A stretch of DNA of 64,000 nucleotides from JAMZMI01 sp049115715. Lineage in GTDB: Bacteria; Bacteroidota; Bacteroidia; Cytophagales; Cyclobacteriaceae. How positions within the stretch are numbered: position 1 is the first letter of the stretch; every line of letters starts with the position of its first letter. Both the position numbers and the translations under genes were made by a program. The notes under the pieces are model-generated. The model did not search any database. It was not told the DNA's origin and saw only the letters and a list, made by a program, of their open reading frames with translations. Shown here piece by piece: positions 16,880 to 26,221 of this stretch. The stretch covers positions 62,001 through 126,000 of the forward strand of contig JAGDZQ010000023.1 in the NCBI GenBank assembly GCA_049115715.1, read 5' to 3'.

Positions 16880-18733
16880 TTAATTATTTATTTCTGATAG
16901 CTGAAGTATCAAACTGCTTTTCGGCTTTAGTAATAGCTCGTCGCTGAGCTCTAATCTTTCTTCGCTAAGTACATCGGTACCGATATTATAGCCGTTTAAA
17001 ACCTCCTTGAACCTTGTCAACTCAAGGGTTGATTCGGTGGTTTTGTTATTCATTATGATCAATAGCTTTTGATCTTGTAAATCCCTGCAATAGACATACA
17101 CATTGTCTTTGGGGGCAAAGTGCTTGAGATCTCCTTCTTGAACTACTTTATTTGACTTGCGAAAATTCATAAGTTTTTGAAGATGTTCGAAAGCTTTTCG
17201 CTCGTCTTCTGTCAAATTTTCAACCTCAAATGCGTCTCTTGTATCATCTGGCCAACCACCTGGAAAGTCCTGACGGATGTCTCCATGTTTATCGTTGCGA
17301 TCTAGCAGAATCTCCGTGCCGTAGTATAATTGCGGTATACCTCTTGTTGTCATTAAAAAAGTCATGGCCATATTGAATCGATCCACATCTTTTCCAAGGG
17401 TATAATAGATGCGATCCATGTCGTGATTATCAGCGAAGGTTGTATTGGCAAAAGGCAAATCGTACAGAAAATCTTTGCTCAATGTTTCGTACAATTTTTT
17501 GATGTCTCCGTCTTCCTTAAAGGCATTATGTATGGCATAACACAACGGAAAATCTGTAACACTTGTAAGTCCTGTATTGAAGCCTGCAGTTCCAGCTTTC
17601 TTTGGTGCCCAATGAGCTTCAAGTGACTCATCTCCAACCCATGTTTCGCCTAGGAGAAAAAAGCCAGGATACTCAGCCAATACGGCTTTAGTCCAGTTTT
17701 GCATCACCTGAGGATCGTTGTATGGGTAGGTGTCCATCCTGATACCATCAAGCCCTGCAAATTCGATCCACCAGATGCTGTTTTGGATAAGATACTTCTC
17801 CATGAATGGGTTGCCATGGTTGAGGTCAGGCATAGAGGGAACAAACCAACCTCTTTCCATTTGAACCAAGTCCGATTTACTAGCATATGGATCAGAAAAA
17901 GCCGAAATCGCATGGTTCGTAACTTGATAGCTCTCCACATCGTGAACCCAATCACTAAAGGGTGCATCCTTCATCCACCAATGCTCCAACCCACAATGAT
18001 TGAATACCATATCGATCACCAGTTTCATTCCTCTATCATGAAGCTTTTGTGAGAGGTCCTTGTAGATTTCATTAGACCCATACCTTGGATCAACCTTGTA
18101 GTAATCGGTAATGGCATAACCATGATAGGAATACTCCGGCATGTCATTCTCCAAAACCGGATTGAGCCAAAGAGAAGTGACACCTAAATCTTGCAAATAG
18201 TCAAGTTTTGAAATAATCCCTTCCAGATCTCCTCCGTGTCGTCCACCATGAAATTCTCTATTGTAAGACTCCATCATTTCTGTGGAAGAGTCATTGTTGG
18301 GATTTCCATTCACAAACCTGTCTGGCGTGATCAAATAGATAATATCTTCTTGCCCCACAGGTACAATAGATTCTGTGTCACGTTGTTTCAGCTCATAGTT
18401 GAGAACTACTTTTTTCGAATCTTTATTTTTGAAGCTAATCTTGAAATCTTGCGCTTTTGCATTTTTTCGGATTTTCAAATCCAAAAAAACATAGTTAGGA
18501 TTTTCGGCCTGATTTGCTTTGATGAGCTCAACATCTCTGGAGGATATTTTCACATCCTCAACGGATAATTCCATTCCGCCTATCATAAGCTGAAGCTCCT
18601 GATTCTCCATACCTACCCACCAGTTTGGCGGCTCGACTCTAAGCTCATTTTGCGAGTTTGCCTGAAAGCATACTCCGAAAAATAAGAGCAAAGCAGTAGC
18701 TAGGAGTAATTTTTTCGAATTACCGAATGTCAT
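16880..18733 (-). CDS. susA: GH13 neopullulanase / cyclomaltodextrinase (SusA-like)
   Basis: This 617-aa exported amylase has a signal peptide ending QANSQ (about 28), an N-terminal cyclomaltodextrinase-type beta domain (about 29-115) and the GH13 barrel (about 130-530). Catalytic residues are visible: nucleophile Asp334 in GIRMDTYPYND, acid Glu363 in LGETWVGD, stabiliser Asp438 in FADNHDMD. A C-terminal beta domain ends it. No sorting domain is present, so it probably acts in the periplasm on oligosaccharides imported by SusC/D. A 61-base gap with a perfect hairpin separates it from susD. Confidence 0.94.
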   Translation of the reverse strand: MTFGNSKKLLLATALLLFFGVCFQANSQNELRVEPPNWWVGMENQELQLMIGGMELSVEDVKISSRDVELIKANQAENPNYVFLDLKIRKNAKAQDFKISFKNKDSKKVVLNYELKQRDTESIVPVGQEDIIYLITPDRFVNGNPNNDSSTEMMESYNREFHGGRHGGDLEGIISKLDYLQDLGVTSLWLNPVLENDMPEYSYHGYAITDYYKVDPRYGSNEIYKDLSQKLHDRGMKLVIDMVFNHCGLEHWWMKDAPFSDWVHDVESYQVTNHAISAFSDPYASKSDLVQMERGWFVPSMPDLNHGNPFMEKYLIQNSIWWIEFAGLDGIRMDTYPYNDPQVMQNWTKAVLAEYPGFFLLGETWVGDESLEAHWAPKKAGTAGFNTGLTSVTDFPLCYAIHNAFKEDGDIKKLYETLSKDFLYDLPFANTTFADNHDMDRIYYTLGKDVDRFNMAMTFLMTTRGIPQLYYGTEILLDRNDKHGDIRQDFPGGWPDDTRDAFEVENLTEDERKAFEHLQKLMNFRKSNKVVQEGDLKHFAPKDNVYVYCRDLQDQKLLIIMNNKTTESTLELTRFKEVLNGYNIGTDVLSEERLELSDELLLKPKSSLILQLSEINN

Positions 18734-18755
18734 AACTTTTTCTTTTAAATTATTG

Positions 18756-18776
18756 GGTTTGACAACTTGTCAAACC
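18756..18776 (-). promoter_or_regulatory. Intercistronic hairpin between susD and susA
   Basis: Perfect 9-base arms GGTTTGACA and TGTCAAACC flank a 3-base loop. No T-run follows on the minus strand, so it is more likely an RNA-stability, processing or pausing element than a full terminator. Confidence 0.6.
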
Positions 18777-18794
18777 GTACGATTCTAGATATGC

Positions 18795-20348
18795 CTAGTA
18801 GCCGTCATTTTGATCAAGTTTTGGGTTAGCCGTTAAATCAGAGGCCGGAATGGGAAATATATTCCTATGAATGCCGGTGACTTTGCCTTCTGCAACGCCT
18901 CCTTTCCATGGCCAAATCCCTGCTGTCGTAAACGATTCAAATCTTACTAAATCCTGACGCCTGTGTCCTTCCCAGTATAGTTCTCTTGATCGTTCGTCAA
19001 GAATAAAATCTAATGTCAAATCCGAAGAAGTAATGTTACCCGTCATATCTCCATATGCTCGCTCTCTCAATTCGTTGACATACCCAAGAGCTGTCGTGGC
19101 ATCTCCGCCTCCGTTTCGAAGAAAACACTCGGCATACATGAGATATACATCCGCCAATCTAAACACCGGATAATCTGTATCGACATGTGTGTTATTGGCT
19201 CCAGCCAAACCATTCGAATCCAAGTTTGTGAATTTGGGAACCGCATAACCTTCGGTAAATTCTGTTAGTTCTGCGATTTCAAGAGTCTGCCCATCTGTGT
19301 AGAAAATTGCCCTAGAATCTGTAGCTCCAGTGATATCATCAAATTTTGACACAAAGGTGCTTGTCGTTCGCATTCCTGCCCAGCCATTGACAACTCCATA
19401 ATCCGTATCTGTCATAGAACCTCCAATAGAACCGTGAACTAAGAAAGAGGTAGTACCCCAGGATTGTGATTGTACACCGTCTGCGGGGAAAGTGAAAATG
19501 AGCTCTGGAGACAAATGATTATCTGCTCGGAAGTTTAAGCCATAATCAGTAGATAAGCCATAGCCGGCAGCAAGCACTTTTTCTACTTCAGTGAGACACT
19601 CTGCATACATACTTGATCCAATGTATACTTCAGAATTCAAATACAATTTTGCTCGAAGCATCCATACAGCCGCTTTATCAGCTCTTCCATAATCTCCGCT
19701 TCTAGGCTCAGGCAGAAATGATTCGATATCGTTTAGTTCACTTATTAAGAAATCGAACATCTGCTGAGATGTGGCTTGACGAGGCAATTCTGTACTTACA
19801 GCTGTGATCAGCGGGATGTTTCTATATAGATCGATAGCATGATAGTAGGCCAACGCTCTAAGAAACCTTGCTTCTGCCTGATAGCCTCTTATCGTAGGTT
19901 TGAAGTCCTCTGATATGCCATTTGTTTCTAAAGCATCATCTGATGATACTCTTAAGAAGTCATTTGCTAAAGCAACGGAGTACATGATTCTATAGTAAAG
20001 GACACGGATGAATTGATTCTCCGACGACCATACATGGTTATGCAAATCTTGAACTCCGGCATCCGCCCAAGCGATCACTGCCTCATCAGTTGTTAGCTCC
20101 TGAGCTTTCCAATAGGATCTGATGTAAGAGGTGAATCCTTCATCAGAAATTATATTCAAATCTGTATCCCCGGCAGGCCCCTGCTGACCTGTGAGTGAAA
20201 AACTTGCGTATATTTTGGCAAGGTACCCGGTGTAGTTTTCCTCGGAAGTGAATACCACTCCTTCAAGTAAACTATCCTTCGGAATAACCTCCAAATCGGT
20301 ACATGAACCAACTAGAAAAATGCTTAAAATTAGAAGTAATTTTTTCAT
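18795..20348 (-). CDS. susD: SusD/RagB starch-binding outer-membrane lipoprotein
   Basis: It is the surface lid of the SusC transporter. The 517-aa protein begins with a lipoprotein signal (LLLILSIFLVGSC, Cys at about 16, then TDLEVIPKDSL). The SusD-like N-terminal domain includes TPR-like helices (ARFLRALAYYHAIDLYRNIPL). The RagB/SusD C-terminal region carries VFRLADVYLMYAECFLRNGG, RSRELYWEGHRRQDLVRF and IFPIPASDLTANPKL, all hallmarks of the family. It follows susC by 10 bases. Confidence 0.96.
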   Translation of the reverse strand: MKKLLLILSIFLVGSCTDLEVIPKDSLLEGVVFTSEENYTGYLAKIYASFSLTGQQGPAGDTDLNIISDEGFTSYIRSYWKAQELTTDEAVIAWADAGVQDLHNHVWSSENQFIRVLYYRIMYSVALANDFLRVSSDDALETNGISEDFKPTIRGYQAEARFLRALAYYHAIDLYRNIPLITAVSTELPRQATSQQMFDFLISELNDIESFLPEPRSGDYGRADKAAVWMLRAKLYLNSEVYIGSSMYAECLTEVEKVLAAGYGLSTDYGLNFRADNHLSPELIFTFPADGVQSQSWGTTSFLVHGSIGGSMTDTDYGVVNGWAGMRTTSTFVSKFDDITGATDSRAIFYTDGQTLEIAELTEFTEGYAVPKFTNLDSNGLAGANNTHVDTDYPVFRLADVYLMYAECFLRNGGGDATTALGYVNELRERAYGDMTGNITSSDLTLDFILDERSRELYWEGHRRQDLVRFESFTTAGIWPWKGGVAEGKVTGIHRNIFPIPASDLTANPKLDQNDGY

Positions 20349-20358
20349 GATTTTTTAT

Positions 20359-23300
20359 TTAAAAGTTGATTGATGCGCCAAATAATAGTGTTCTTGAAAA
20401 TGGATATAGATTATTGTCTATACCGTTGGATCCTGCTTCTGGATCTTGACCTGTGTACCCTGTCAAAGTGAAAATATTTGATAGGGTAGAGTAAACTCTA
20501 ATGTTCATTTTATCGGTCGGGTTTATTGTGTATCCAATAGAAATATTGTCAAGTTTTAGAAATGATGCGTTTTCTACATAGTAGTCTGAAAACAGCTGTC
20601 TCTGGACGAAATTGGTTTCTAGAACTGATTCATGAACATTGTTGGGGACTCTGTCCAAAAGCTGCTGAACATTGCCGTAATTAGATGCATTATTGTTATA
20701 AACGTAGTTTCCAATGTTAGACCTCAAAGTCATATTGACATCCAATCTCTTGTAGTTCAATGAAGTGGTCAATCCAAGAATCCAATCAGGAAATGGTGAC
20801 TTATGTGCTCTTCTATCATTTTCATTTATCAGTCCATCACCATTTTGGTCTACATACATGTCCAGCAGGTTTGCTATTCCATCTCCATTGACATCAATCT
20901 GCTCATTTACAGGAACACCGTTTTGATAAATCTGCTCATAAACTTCAAAAGAGTTGATTTGCTCTCCTACTTTTAGGATTTGGATATTTTGTCCTACATC
21001 TCCAGATATCCCTCCCGTTTCGTATCCTCTGAAGTCTTCCGTATCACCATTGTTATCAAGCTTCGTGATTTCGTTGGAATTGTAAGCAGCATTGAATGAA
21101 ACATTAAGCGTTAAGTCCTGCTTATCAATGGCTACAACATTGGCTACAACTTCTATTCCTCTGTTTTGAACTTCTCCAATATTGGTCAGTACCAAATCTC
21201 CCGGAACCGAGCCAGCCGGAAAAGCAATTTCATTCAGTAGATCGGTAGTTTTCTTCTGATACACATCAATTTTACCCGAAATACGATTGTCCCATAAGCC
21301 ATAATCAATTGCAATATTAAGTGATGCTGTCTGCTCCCATTTCAAAGAGGGATCTACTGCTGATGGTCTCCATAGTGGAATATACTGGTCTCCAAACTGG
21401 TACTGTGCCCTAGCATCTGACCGAGAATAAGTTGGGAGATATCTGTAATCTCCAATTTCTTGGTTTCCGGTAACACCATATCCAACTCTGATCCCTAAGT
21501 CATCAAAAATGGACTGACCTTGAAAGAATGGCTCATCAATAATATGCCATTTGAATGCTGCAGATGGAAAAAGTCCCCATTTGTTCCCTTGTCCAAATCT
21601 TGTGGATCCATCTCTTCTCAGGTTAACTGTGATGAGATATCTATCCATAAGTGTGTAGCGAGCTCTTCCGAAAAAGGATATCAGGCGGTTTTCAACTGGA
21701 TTCAATTCTGTGACTACAAATCCGTCTTCTACTGGATCCACCGGAATGTTTAGACCAAAATCATCCGTACTCAACCCTTGAATGGTGTATTTAGGAAATT
21801 CCGCTTGGAAAGATTGATATGAATAACCTCCCGTGATATCAAAGTAACTATTCAATCCTGGAAGATCTCTCTTGTAAGTACCGTATCCTTCAAAAAGAAA
21901 ACTGTTTCTACTGAAGCGCTCCTGCTCGTAACTTCCAGGATTGGAAGCAAACCCTGTTGTCTGTGATCTTAGAAACGTAGGTCTGTAAACCTTCTTCTCT
22001 CCATTGTTTACATCATATCCGAAATTTGCCTTCACAGAAAGCCCTTCCAAAACAGGTATTCTGTACTCAACTTCAAGGTTGCCTAGTGTTCTGTATGATT
22101 TTCCAAAATCCTGAACAAGACCAAGCTCTCCTGCTGGGTTTTTGACCGCCAAAGGATCTTCCCACTCAAAGTAACCTCCGTATTGACTGTTTTCGTCAAA
22201 TACCGGTTGTGTTGGGTCAAATGAAAATGCGTTTCCAATAACACCGGGTGAAAATCTATCCTTTGTAAATGCAAATTTGTTGTTGAACGAAACTGTTAAA
22301 TCTTCATTAAGTGCATTTTGAACGAAATTGAATGATGTGGTCGCTCTTTCACTTGTAGTTTTTTGCAACACCCCCTCAAGTTTTTGATAGCCTACTGCCA
22401 ACCTGTAGGTATTGGTCTTGGTTCCCCCTGATACAGAAAGGTTATGAACCTGTCCGGTTGCATCCTGCAAAACTTCTTCTGACCAATCAGTAGTTGCATC
22501 TCCAAGCATATCAAGACGAAGGCCTCCCTTCAATCTCATGTATGCACGAAAGTTTTGTGGACTCAAATTCCCTAGGTCTCCTACATTTTGAGAGATGGCG
22601 TAGCTCCCATCATAGCTAACAGAAGCTGACTGTCCGAGCTGTCCCTTTTTAGTTGTGATAATAATAACACCATGTGCACCTCTAGAGCCATAGATAGCAG
22701 TAGATGAGGCATCTTTTAGGACTGTAATATTCTCAATATCGTTAGGGTTAATGAAGTTCAGTGGGTTTCTTGAACCTGGGTTGGTGTTATTATCGATAGG
22801 TACTCCATCGACTACAAAAAGAGGATCATCTTTTGATCCATTGCCAATTGATGCTGCTCCTCTAATTCTTATCTTAACTGTACCTCCTGGTTCACCGCTG
22901 TTAGCAGTTATCTGAACTCCAGCCACCTTTCCGGATATAAGTCTATCTGGACTAGAAAGAACACCTTTGTTGAAGCTTTTGGCTGAAACTGGATCAACAG
23001 CACCCGTTAGATCATCTTTTTTGACAGAGCCATATCCTACAACTACAACCTCTCCTAATTCTTGTAAATCCACTTGCATGGTAATGTCTACTGTAGATTG
23101 ATTTCCAACCGGGATATCACTCGCCATGTATCCAATGAATGAAAAGCTTAACACATCGCTATCAGACACAGAAATCCTATATTCTCCATTGAAGTCAGTG
23201 ATGGTCCCTGTAGTGGTTCCTTTAATCAATACTGTAACTCCTGGAAGTCCTTCTCCTGTCTCCCCATCTATAACAGTACCTGAGATACTTCTCTCCTGAG

Positions 23301-23409
23301 CTGTGATATGATGACTTGAGAAAGCCATGAGTCCAAAAATGACAAGCACTCTACTTATGTCAAACAGACGGTTAAACACACTTAATTTCGATTTGTATAG
23401 TTTTTTCAT
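20359..23409 (-). CDS. susC: SusC/RagA TonB-linked outer-membrane transporter
   Basis: This 1016-aa TonB-dependent importer takes starch oligosaccharides. After a signal peptide (cleavage near HHITAQ) comes a carboxypeptidase-regulatory-like domain (about 43-115, SGTVIDGETGEGLPGVTVLI). A TonB-box-like stretch ELGEVVVVGYG, the plug domain with the SusC signature LFVVDGVPIDN, and a 22-strand-type barrel ending FSRTLLFGASINF follow. It forms the core pair with the SusD gene 10 bases downstream. Confidence 0.96.
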   Translation of the reverse strand: MKKLYKSKLSVFNRLFDISRVLVIFGLMAFSSHHITAQERSISGTVIDGETGEGLPGVTVLIKGTTTGTITDFNGEYRISVSDSDVLSFSFIGYMASDIPVGNQSTVDITMQVDLQELGEVVVVGYGSVKKDDLTGAVDPVSAKSFNKGVLSSPDRLISGKVAGVQITANSGEPGGTVKIRIRGAASIGNGSKDDPLFVVDGVPIDNNTNPGSRNPLNFINPNDIENITVLKDASSTAIYGSRGAHGVIIITTKKGQLGQSASVSYDGSYAISQNVGDLGNLSPQNFRAYMRLKGGLRLDMLGDATTDWSEEVLQDATGQVHNLSVSGGTKTNTYRLAVGYQKLEGVLQKTTSERATTSFNFVQNALNEDLTVSFNNKFAFTKDRFSPGVIGNAFSFDPTQPVFDENSQYGGYFEWEDPLAVKNPAGELGLVQDFGKSYRTLGNLEVEYRIPVLEGLSVKANFGYDVNNGEKKVYRPTFLRSQTTGFASNPGSYEQERFSRNSFLFEGYGTYKRDLPGLNSYFDITGGYSYQSFQAEFPKYTIQGLSTDDFGLNIPVDPVEDGFVVTELNPVENRLISFFGRARYTLMDRYLITVNLRRDGSTRFGQGNKWGLFPSAAFKWHIIDEPFFQGQSIFDDLGIRVGYGVTGNQEIGDYRYLPTYSRSDARAQYQFGDQYIPLWRPSAVDPSLKWEQTASLNIAIDYGLWDNRISGKIDVYQKKTTDLLNEIAFPAGSVPGDLVLTNIGEVQNRGIEVVANVVAIDKQDLTLNVSFNAAYNSNEITKLDNNGDTEDFRGYETGGISGDVGQNIQILKVGEQINSFEVYEQIYQNGVPVNEQIDVNGDGIANLLDMYVDQNGDGLINENDRRAHKSPFPDWILGLTTSLNYKRLDVNMTLRSNIGNYVYNNNASNYGNVQQLLDRVPNNVHESVLETNFVQRQLFSDYYVENASFLKLDNISIGYTINPTDKMNIRVYSTLSNIFTLTGYTGQDPEAGSNGIDNNLYPFSRTLLFGASINF

Positions 23410-23433
23410 ATTCTTAAATTATCGTCCTCTGAA

Positions 23434-26160
23434 CTAATTCTTAAAAAATTTTATCTCTTGAAAATCCCCCGAAACACTTTTTAGCTGAATAAAATATAAT
23501 CCTGTCTTTAATCGAGAGACATCTATCGTGCGGATGTTTTTTCCTTCTTGTAAATCCAACAAGTCTCCTGATAGCGATCTGATCGAATACCCTGTGGTAT
23601 TGGAATCGACAGATAGGTTAATTCTATCTGTAGCTGGATTAGGGTAGATCGAAATCTTATGATCGACTTTTTTGGAATCATTTGACAGAATGATTGCATC
23701 TCCGCTGATGTAGTTTTCAATTTTGACGGATGTCAAAATCTGGAAATCCCCTGATCCAAGCGTAATTGAATCGCTGGTACTGAGAACTTCAACAGGTTCT
23801 CCTGTCAAGTAATTGTACCACGTTCCGGTCCTTGGAATATTGGGCTTATTTGTGGATGTTTCTCTACCGAAGTTTCCCACAATCGAGATTTCAATCTCGG
23901 GGTGATCTATGTTGATCCACTTGAAAGAACCTCCTGTGTTCCATTCAAAATATTCAGGCTGAATATAATCTGTCTTGGTTCTTAGGTTGATAAGTGATTG
24001 ATAGAGTCGGAATAATTTCAGTCTGTTCTCTTCTTCCAGATATTCCCATCTTGTGGGCTTAATTCCCACCCGATCATCGTTTAGTTCTAAATCGTATCCG
24101 AATTCCCCAAATTGCCAAATCATCTTGGGGCCTGGAACAGCTAGAAGAAAAACAGCAGATAGTTGCGCTCTCTTCAAGCGATACTCCTCGCTCCTATCAT
24201 CCAGACCTTCATTTAATCCCCACATAAGTCTTTCTTCATCGTGGCTTTCAAAGTATCCTATCACGTGAGGATCTGACCAACCTCGGGTTTCATGGTACAA
24301 CCAATCTAATGAAGTCGAACTTCCTTTGGCAGCATTACCAAACGTTCCGTGAAGGTTGCCCCAGAGCATCATTCCATAATCAGAAAGAATCTTCTCCTCG
24401 CTATTGTCTGCAAAATGTTCAAGAATCACATACGCATCCGAATCGGCCTCCCAAACACGATCTGCAATGTTCTTGAGTATTTCAACTCTGGAGTTATCCA
24501 ATTGCCCCCAGAGACCGACATTGCCTAATGTGTTTTTTTGAGTAAGTCCTTTGGACAAGTCGAATCGAAATCCATCAATATGATACTTTTCTATCCAATA
24601 GGATACAATTCTTTCTGAGTAATATTTGGTGTATTCACTTTCGTGATTAAAATCATACCCCACGTTAAAATCATGCTTTGCTCTGGTGTTTAGCCATGGA
24701 TTGGAAGCATTAGGTTGTCCATACAATCCCTCATTGTCAATTCGAACAAGGGAATTGCGACCGAAAGCATGATTGAGTACTATATCGAATATGATAGCCA
24801 TGCCTCGAGCATGCGCCTCATCGATAAGTTGTTTTAAGTTGTCTTCTGTGCCATAAAATTTATCAACAGCAAACATGGAGGAGGGGTTATAGCCCCAGCT
24901 AATGTTTCCTTCAAATTCCATAACTGGCATCAATTCAATGGCATTGATACCTAAGGAGTCTAAATAATCCAGTTTATCTATTACTGCCTGATAAGATCTG
25001 TCCTCTGTGAAATCTCGAACCAAAAGCTCGTAAATAATTAAATCTTCTTTTGCTGGTTTCTGAAAGTCAGTGATTTTCCAATCGTAATCTTCCTGATCGG
25101 TTTGCAGATATGAGGCAGCTTCAGAAGTATACTGGCCAGGATAGGGTTTTAAGTCAGGATACTTACCAAGACTTATGATTTCGGGATCATCAAACTGTGA
25201 GCTAATCTTCTCTGCATATGGGTCTGCAATTCTGATTTGTCCATCAATCAGATATTGATATAAATATTCTTTTTTGGGCGTTAGCCCATCTATTGTCACC
25301 CAGAATTTATCTCCATCCACCTTCATTTGATGGGACTGGCTAAGTGACCAGTCGTTAAAATCTCCTATGACGAAAACATGACTTTTCCCAGGGGCTGAAA
25401 GTACCAGTGTGACTGAACTGTCATCCATGTAGTTGATTCCATCTTCCATTCCATCAGGAATCGGGGCGTTTTCACTAGCTGGATTTGTGGTATAAGTATG
25501 TTGATATGCAGCAGAATCTGAATCGGTTGTCGCGGTAATCAAAAGTTCATGCACCGCATTATCTTCAATAATGGTATGTGTGGTTTCTAGTGTGGTGCCT
25601 ATCACTGAAGTCACCAGACTTCTATCAACATACAATGACAAAGTTGCTTCTAGAGAGGTTTTGGCCAAAACTTCTATTTCTGCCTGATTCGAGTAAAAAC
25701 CGAAACCAAAATCTGGTTTTTCTACCTTCAGTGCAAAGCCAGAAGTGAGCTCTGTTACAAAATCTACAGTTTGGCCATCTGACCAATCATTTCCTTTCAG
25801 AAGCATCCCAATTTTTGATATTTCTTGAGATGTAGACAAGAACTCAGAGGGAGTTAAAGTAATAGTAAAATGGGTTCGACCATCTACATTGGCCTTGGTG
25901 AGCTTAGCAGGATCAGTTGCTGCTGTATTGCTATTGGCGGGGTTTACATTTGATGAAGCGTCCAAACTTAGATCAGGCACCCACATCCACAGATAAGCAT
26001 CACTTAAGTTGGATAAAGCAGTTCCCGTGACATCATAGGTAATCACGATCTCATCATCCGCATCAAAAAACTCTGGTTCAAACGTAGGATTTACGTTTGT
26101 CTGAGACCAGGCTGACAGGCTGCCTATTAATAAAAAGAGACCAACTATTATGTACTTCAT
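23434..26160 (-). CDS. Secreted GH13 alpha-amylase with T9SS sorting domain (SusG-like role)
   Basis: This 908-aa enzyme has a signal peptide ending AWSQ, an N-terminal beta domain (about 21-150, DUF4961-like), a second beta region, a CBM48/E-set domain (about 245-325, HVFVIGDFNDWSLS) and a GH13 barrel (about 370-720). Catalytic residues are Asp534 (GFRFDLSKG), Glu581 (ILEHFAD) and Asp641 (FESHDEERL). The last 75 residues are a Por-type sorting domain (ISIYPNPATDRINLS ... LKTGLYFIQL), so it should be exported by the type IX system and be surface-bound or released. It probably makes the first cut in starch, as SusG does in Bacteroides, but it is not a lipoprotein. Confidence 0.93.
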   Translation of the reverse strand: MKYIIVGLFLLIGSLSAWSQTNVNPTFEPEFFDADDEIVITYDVTGTALSNLSDAYLWMWVPDLSLDASSNVNPANSNTAATDPAKLTKANVDGRTHFTITLTPSEFLSTSQEISKIGMLLKGNDWSDGQTVDFVTELTSGFALKVEKPDFGFGFYSNQAEIEVLAKTSLEATLSLYVDRSLVTSVIGTTLETTHTIIEDNAVHELLITATTDSDSAAYQHTYTTNPASENAPIPDGMEDGINYMDDSSVTLVLSAPGKSHVFVIGDFNDWSLSQSHQMKVDGDKFWVTIDGLTPKKEYLYQYLIDGQIRIADPYAEKISSQFDDPEIISLGKYPDLKPYPGQYTSEAASYLQTDQEDYDWKITDFQKPAKEDLIIYELLVRDFTEDRSYQAVIDKLDYLDSLGINAIELMPVMEFEGNISWGYNPSSMFAVDKFYGTEDNLKQLIDEAHARGMAIIFDIVLNHAFGRNSLVRIDNEGLYGQPNASNPWLNTRAKHDFNVGYDFNHESEYTKYYSERIVSYWIEKYHIDGFRFDLSKGLTQKNTLGNVGLWGQLDNSRVEILKNIADRVWEADSDAYVILEHFADNSEEKILSDYGMMLWGNLHGTFGNAAKGSSTSLDWLYHETRGWSDPHVIGYFESHDEERLMWGLNEGLDDRSEEYRLKRAQLSAVFLLAVPGPKMIWQFGEFGYDLELNDDRVGIKPTRWEYLEEENRLKLFRLYQSLINLRTKTDYIQPEYFEWNTGGSFKWINIDHPEIEISIVGNFGRETSTNKPNIPRTGTWYNYLTGEPVEVLSTSDSITLGSGDFQILTSVKIENYISGDAIILSNDSKKVDHKISIYPNPATDRINLSVDSNTTGYSIRSLSGDLLDLQEGKNIRTIDVSRLKTGLYFIQLKSVSGDFQEIKFFKN

Positions 26161-26185
26161 TTTGTGATTTGAAAAGAGAATTAAA

Positions 26186-26215
26186 ATATGGCTGTCAGTG
26201 ATCTGACAGCCATAT
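26186..26215 (-). promoter_or_regulatory. Strong intercistronic hairpin between the SusE/F-like gene and the amylase gene
   Basis: Perfect 13-base arms (ATATGGCTGTCAG / CTGACAGCCATAT) enclose a 4-base loop. On the minus strand it is followed by TTTAATTC, a weak T-run. It lies 6 bases after the upstream stop and 25 bases before the amylase ATG, suited to partial termination or 3'-end protection. Confidence 0.7.
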
Positions 26216-26221
26216 AGTTAT

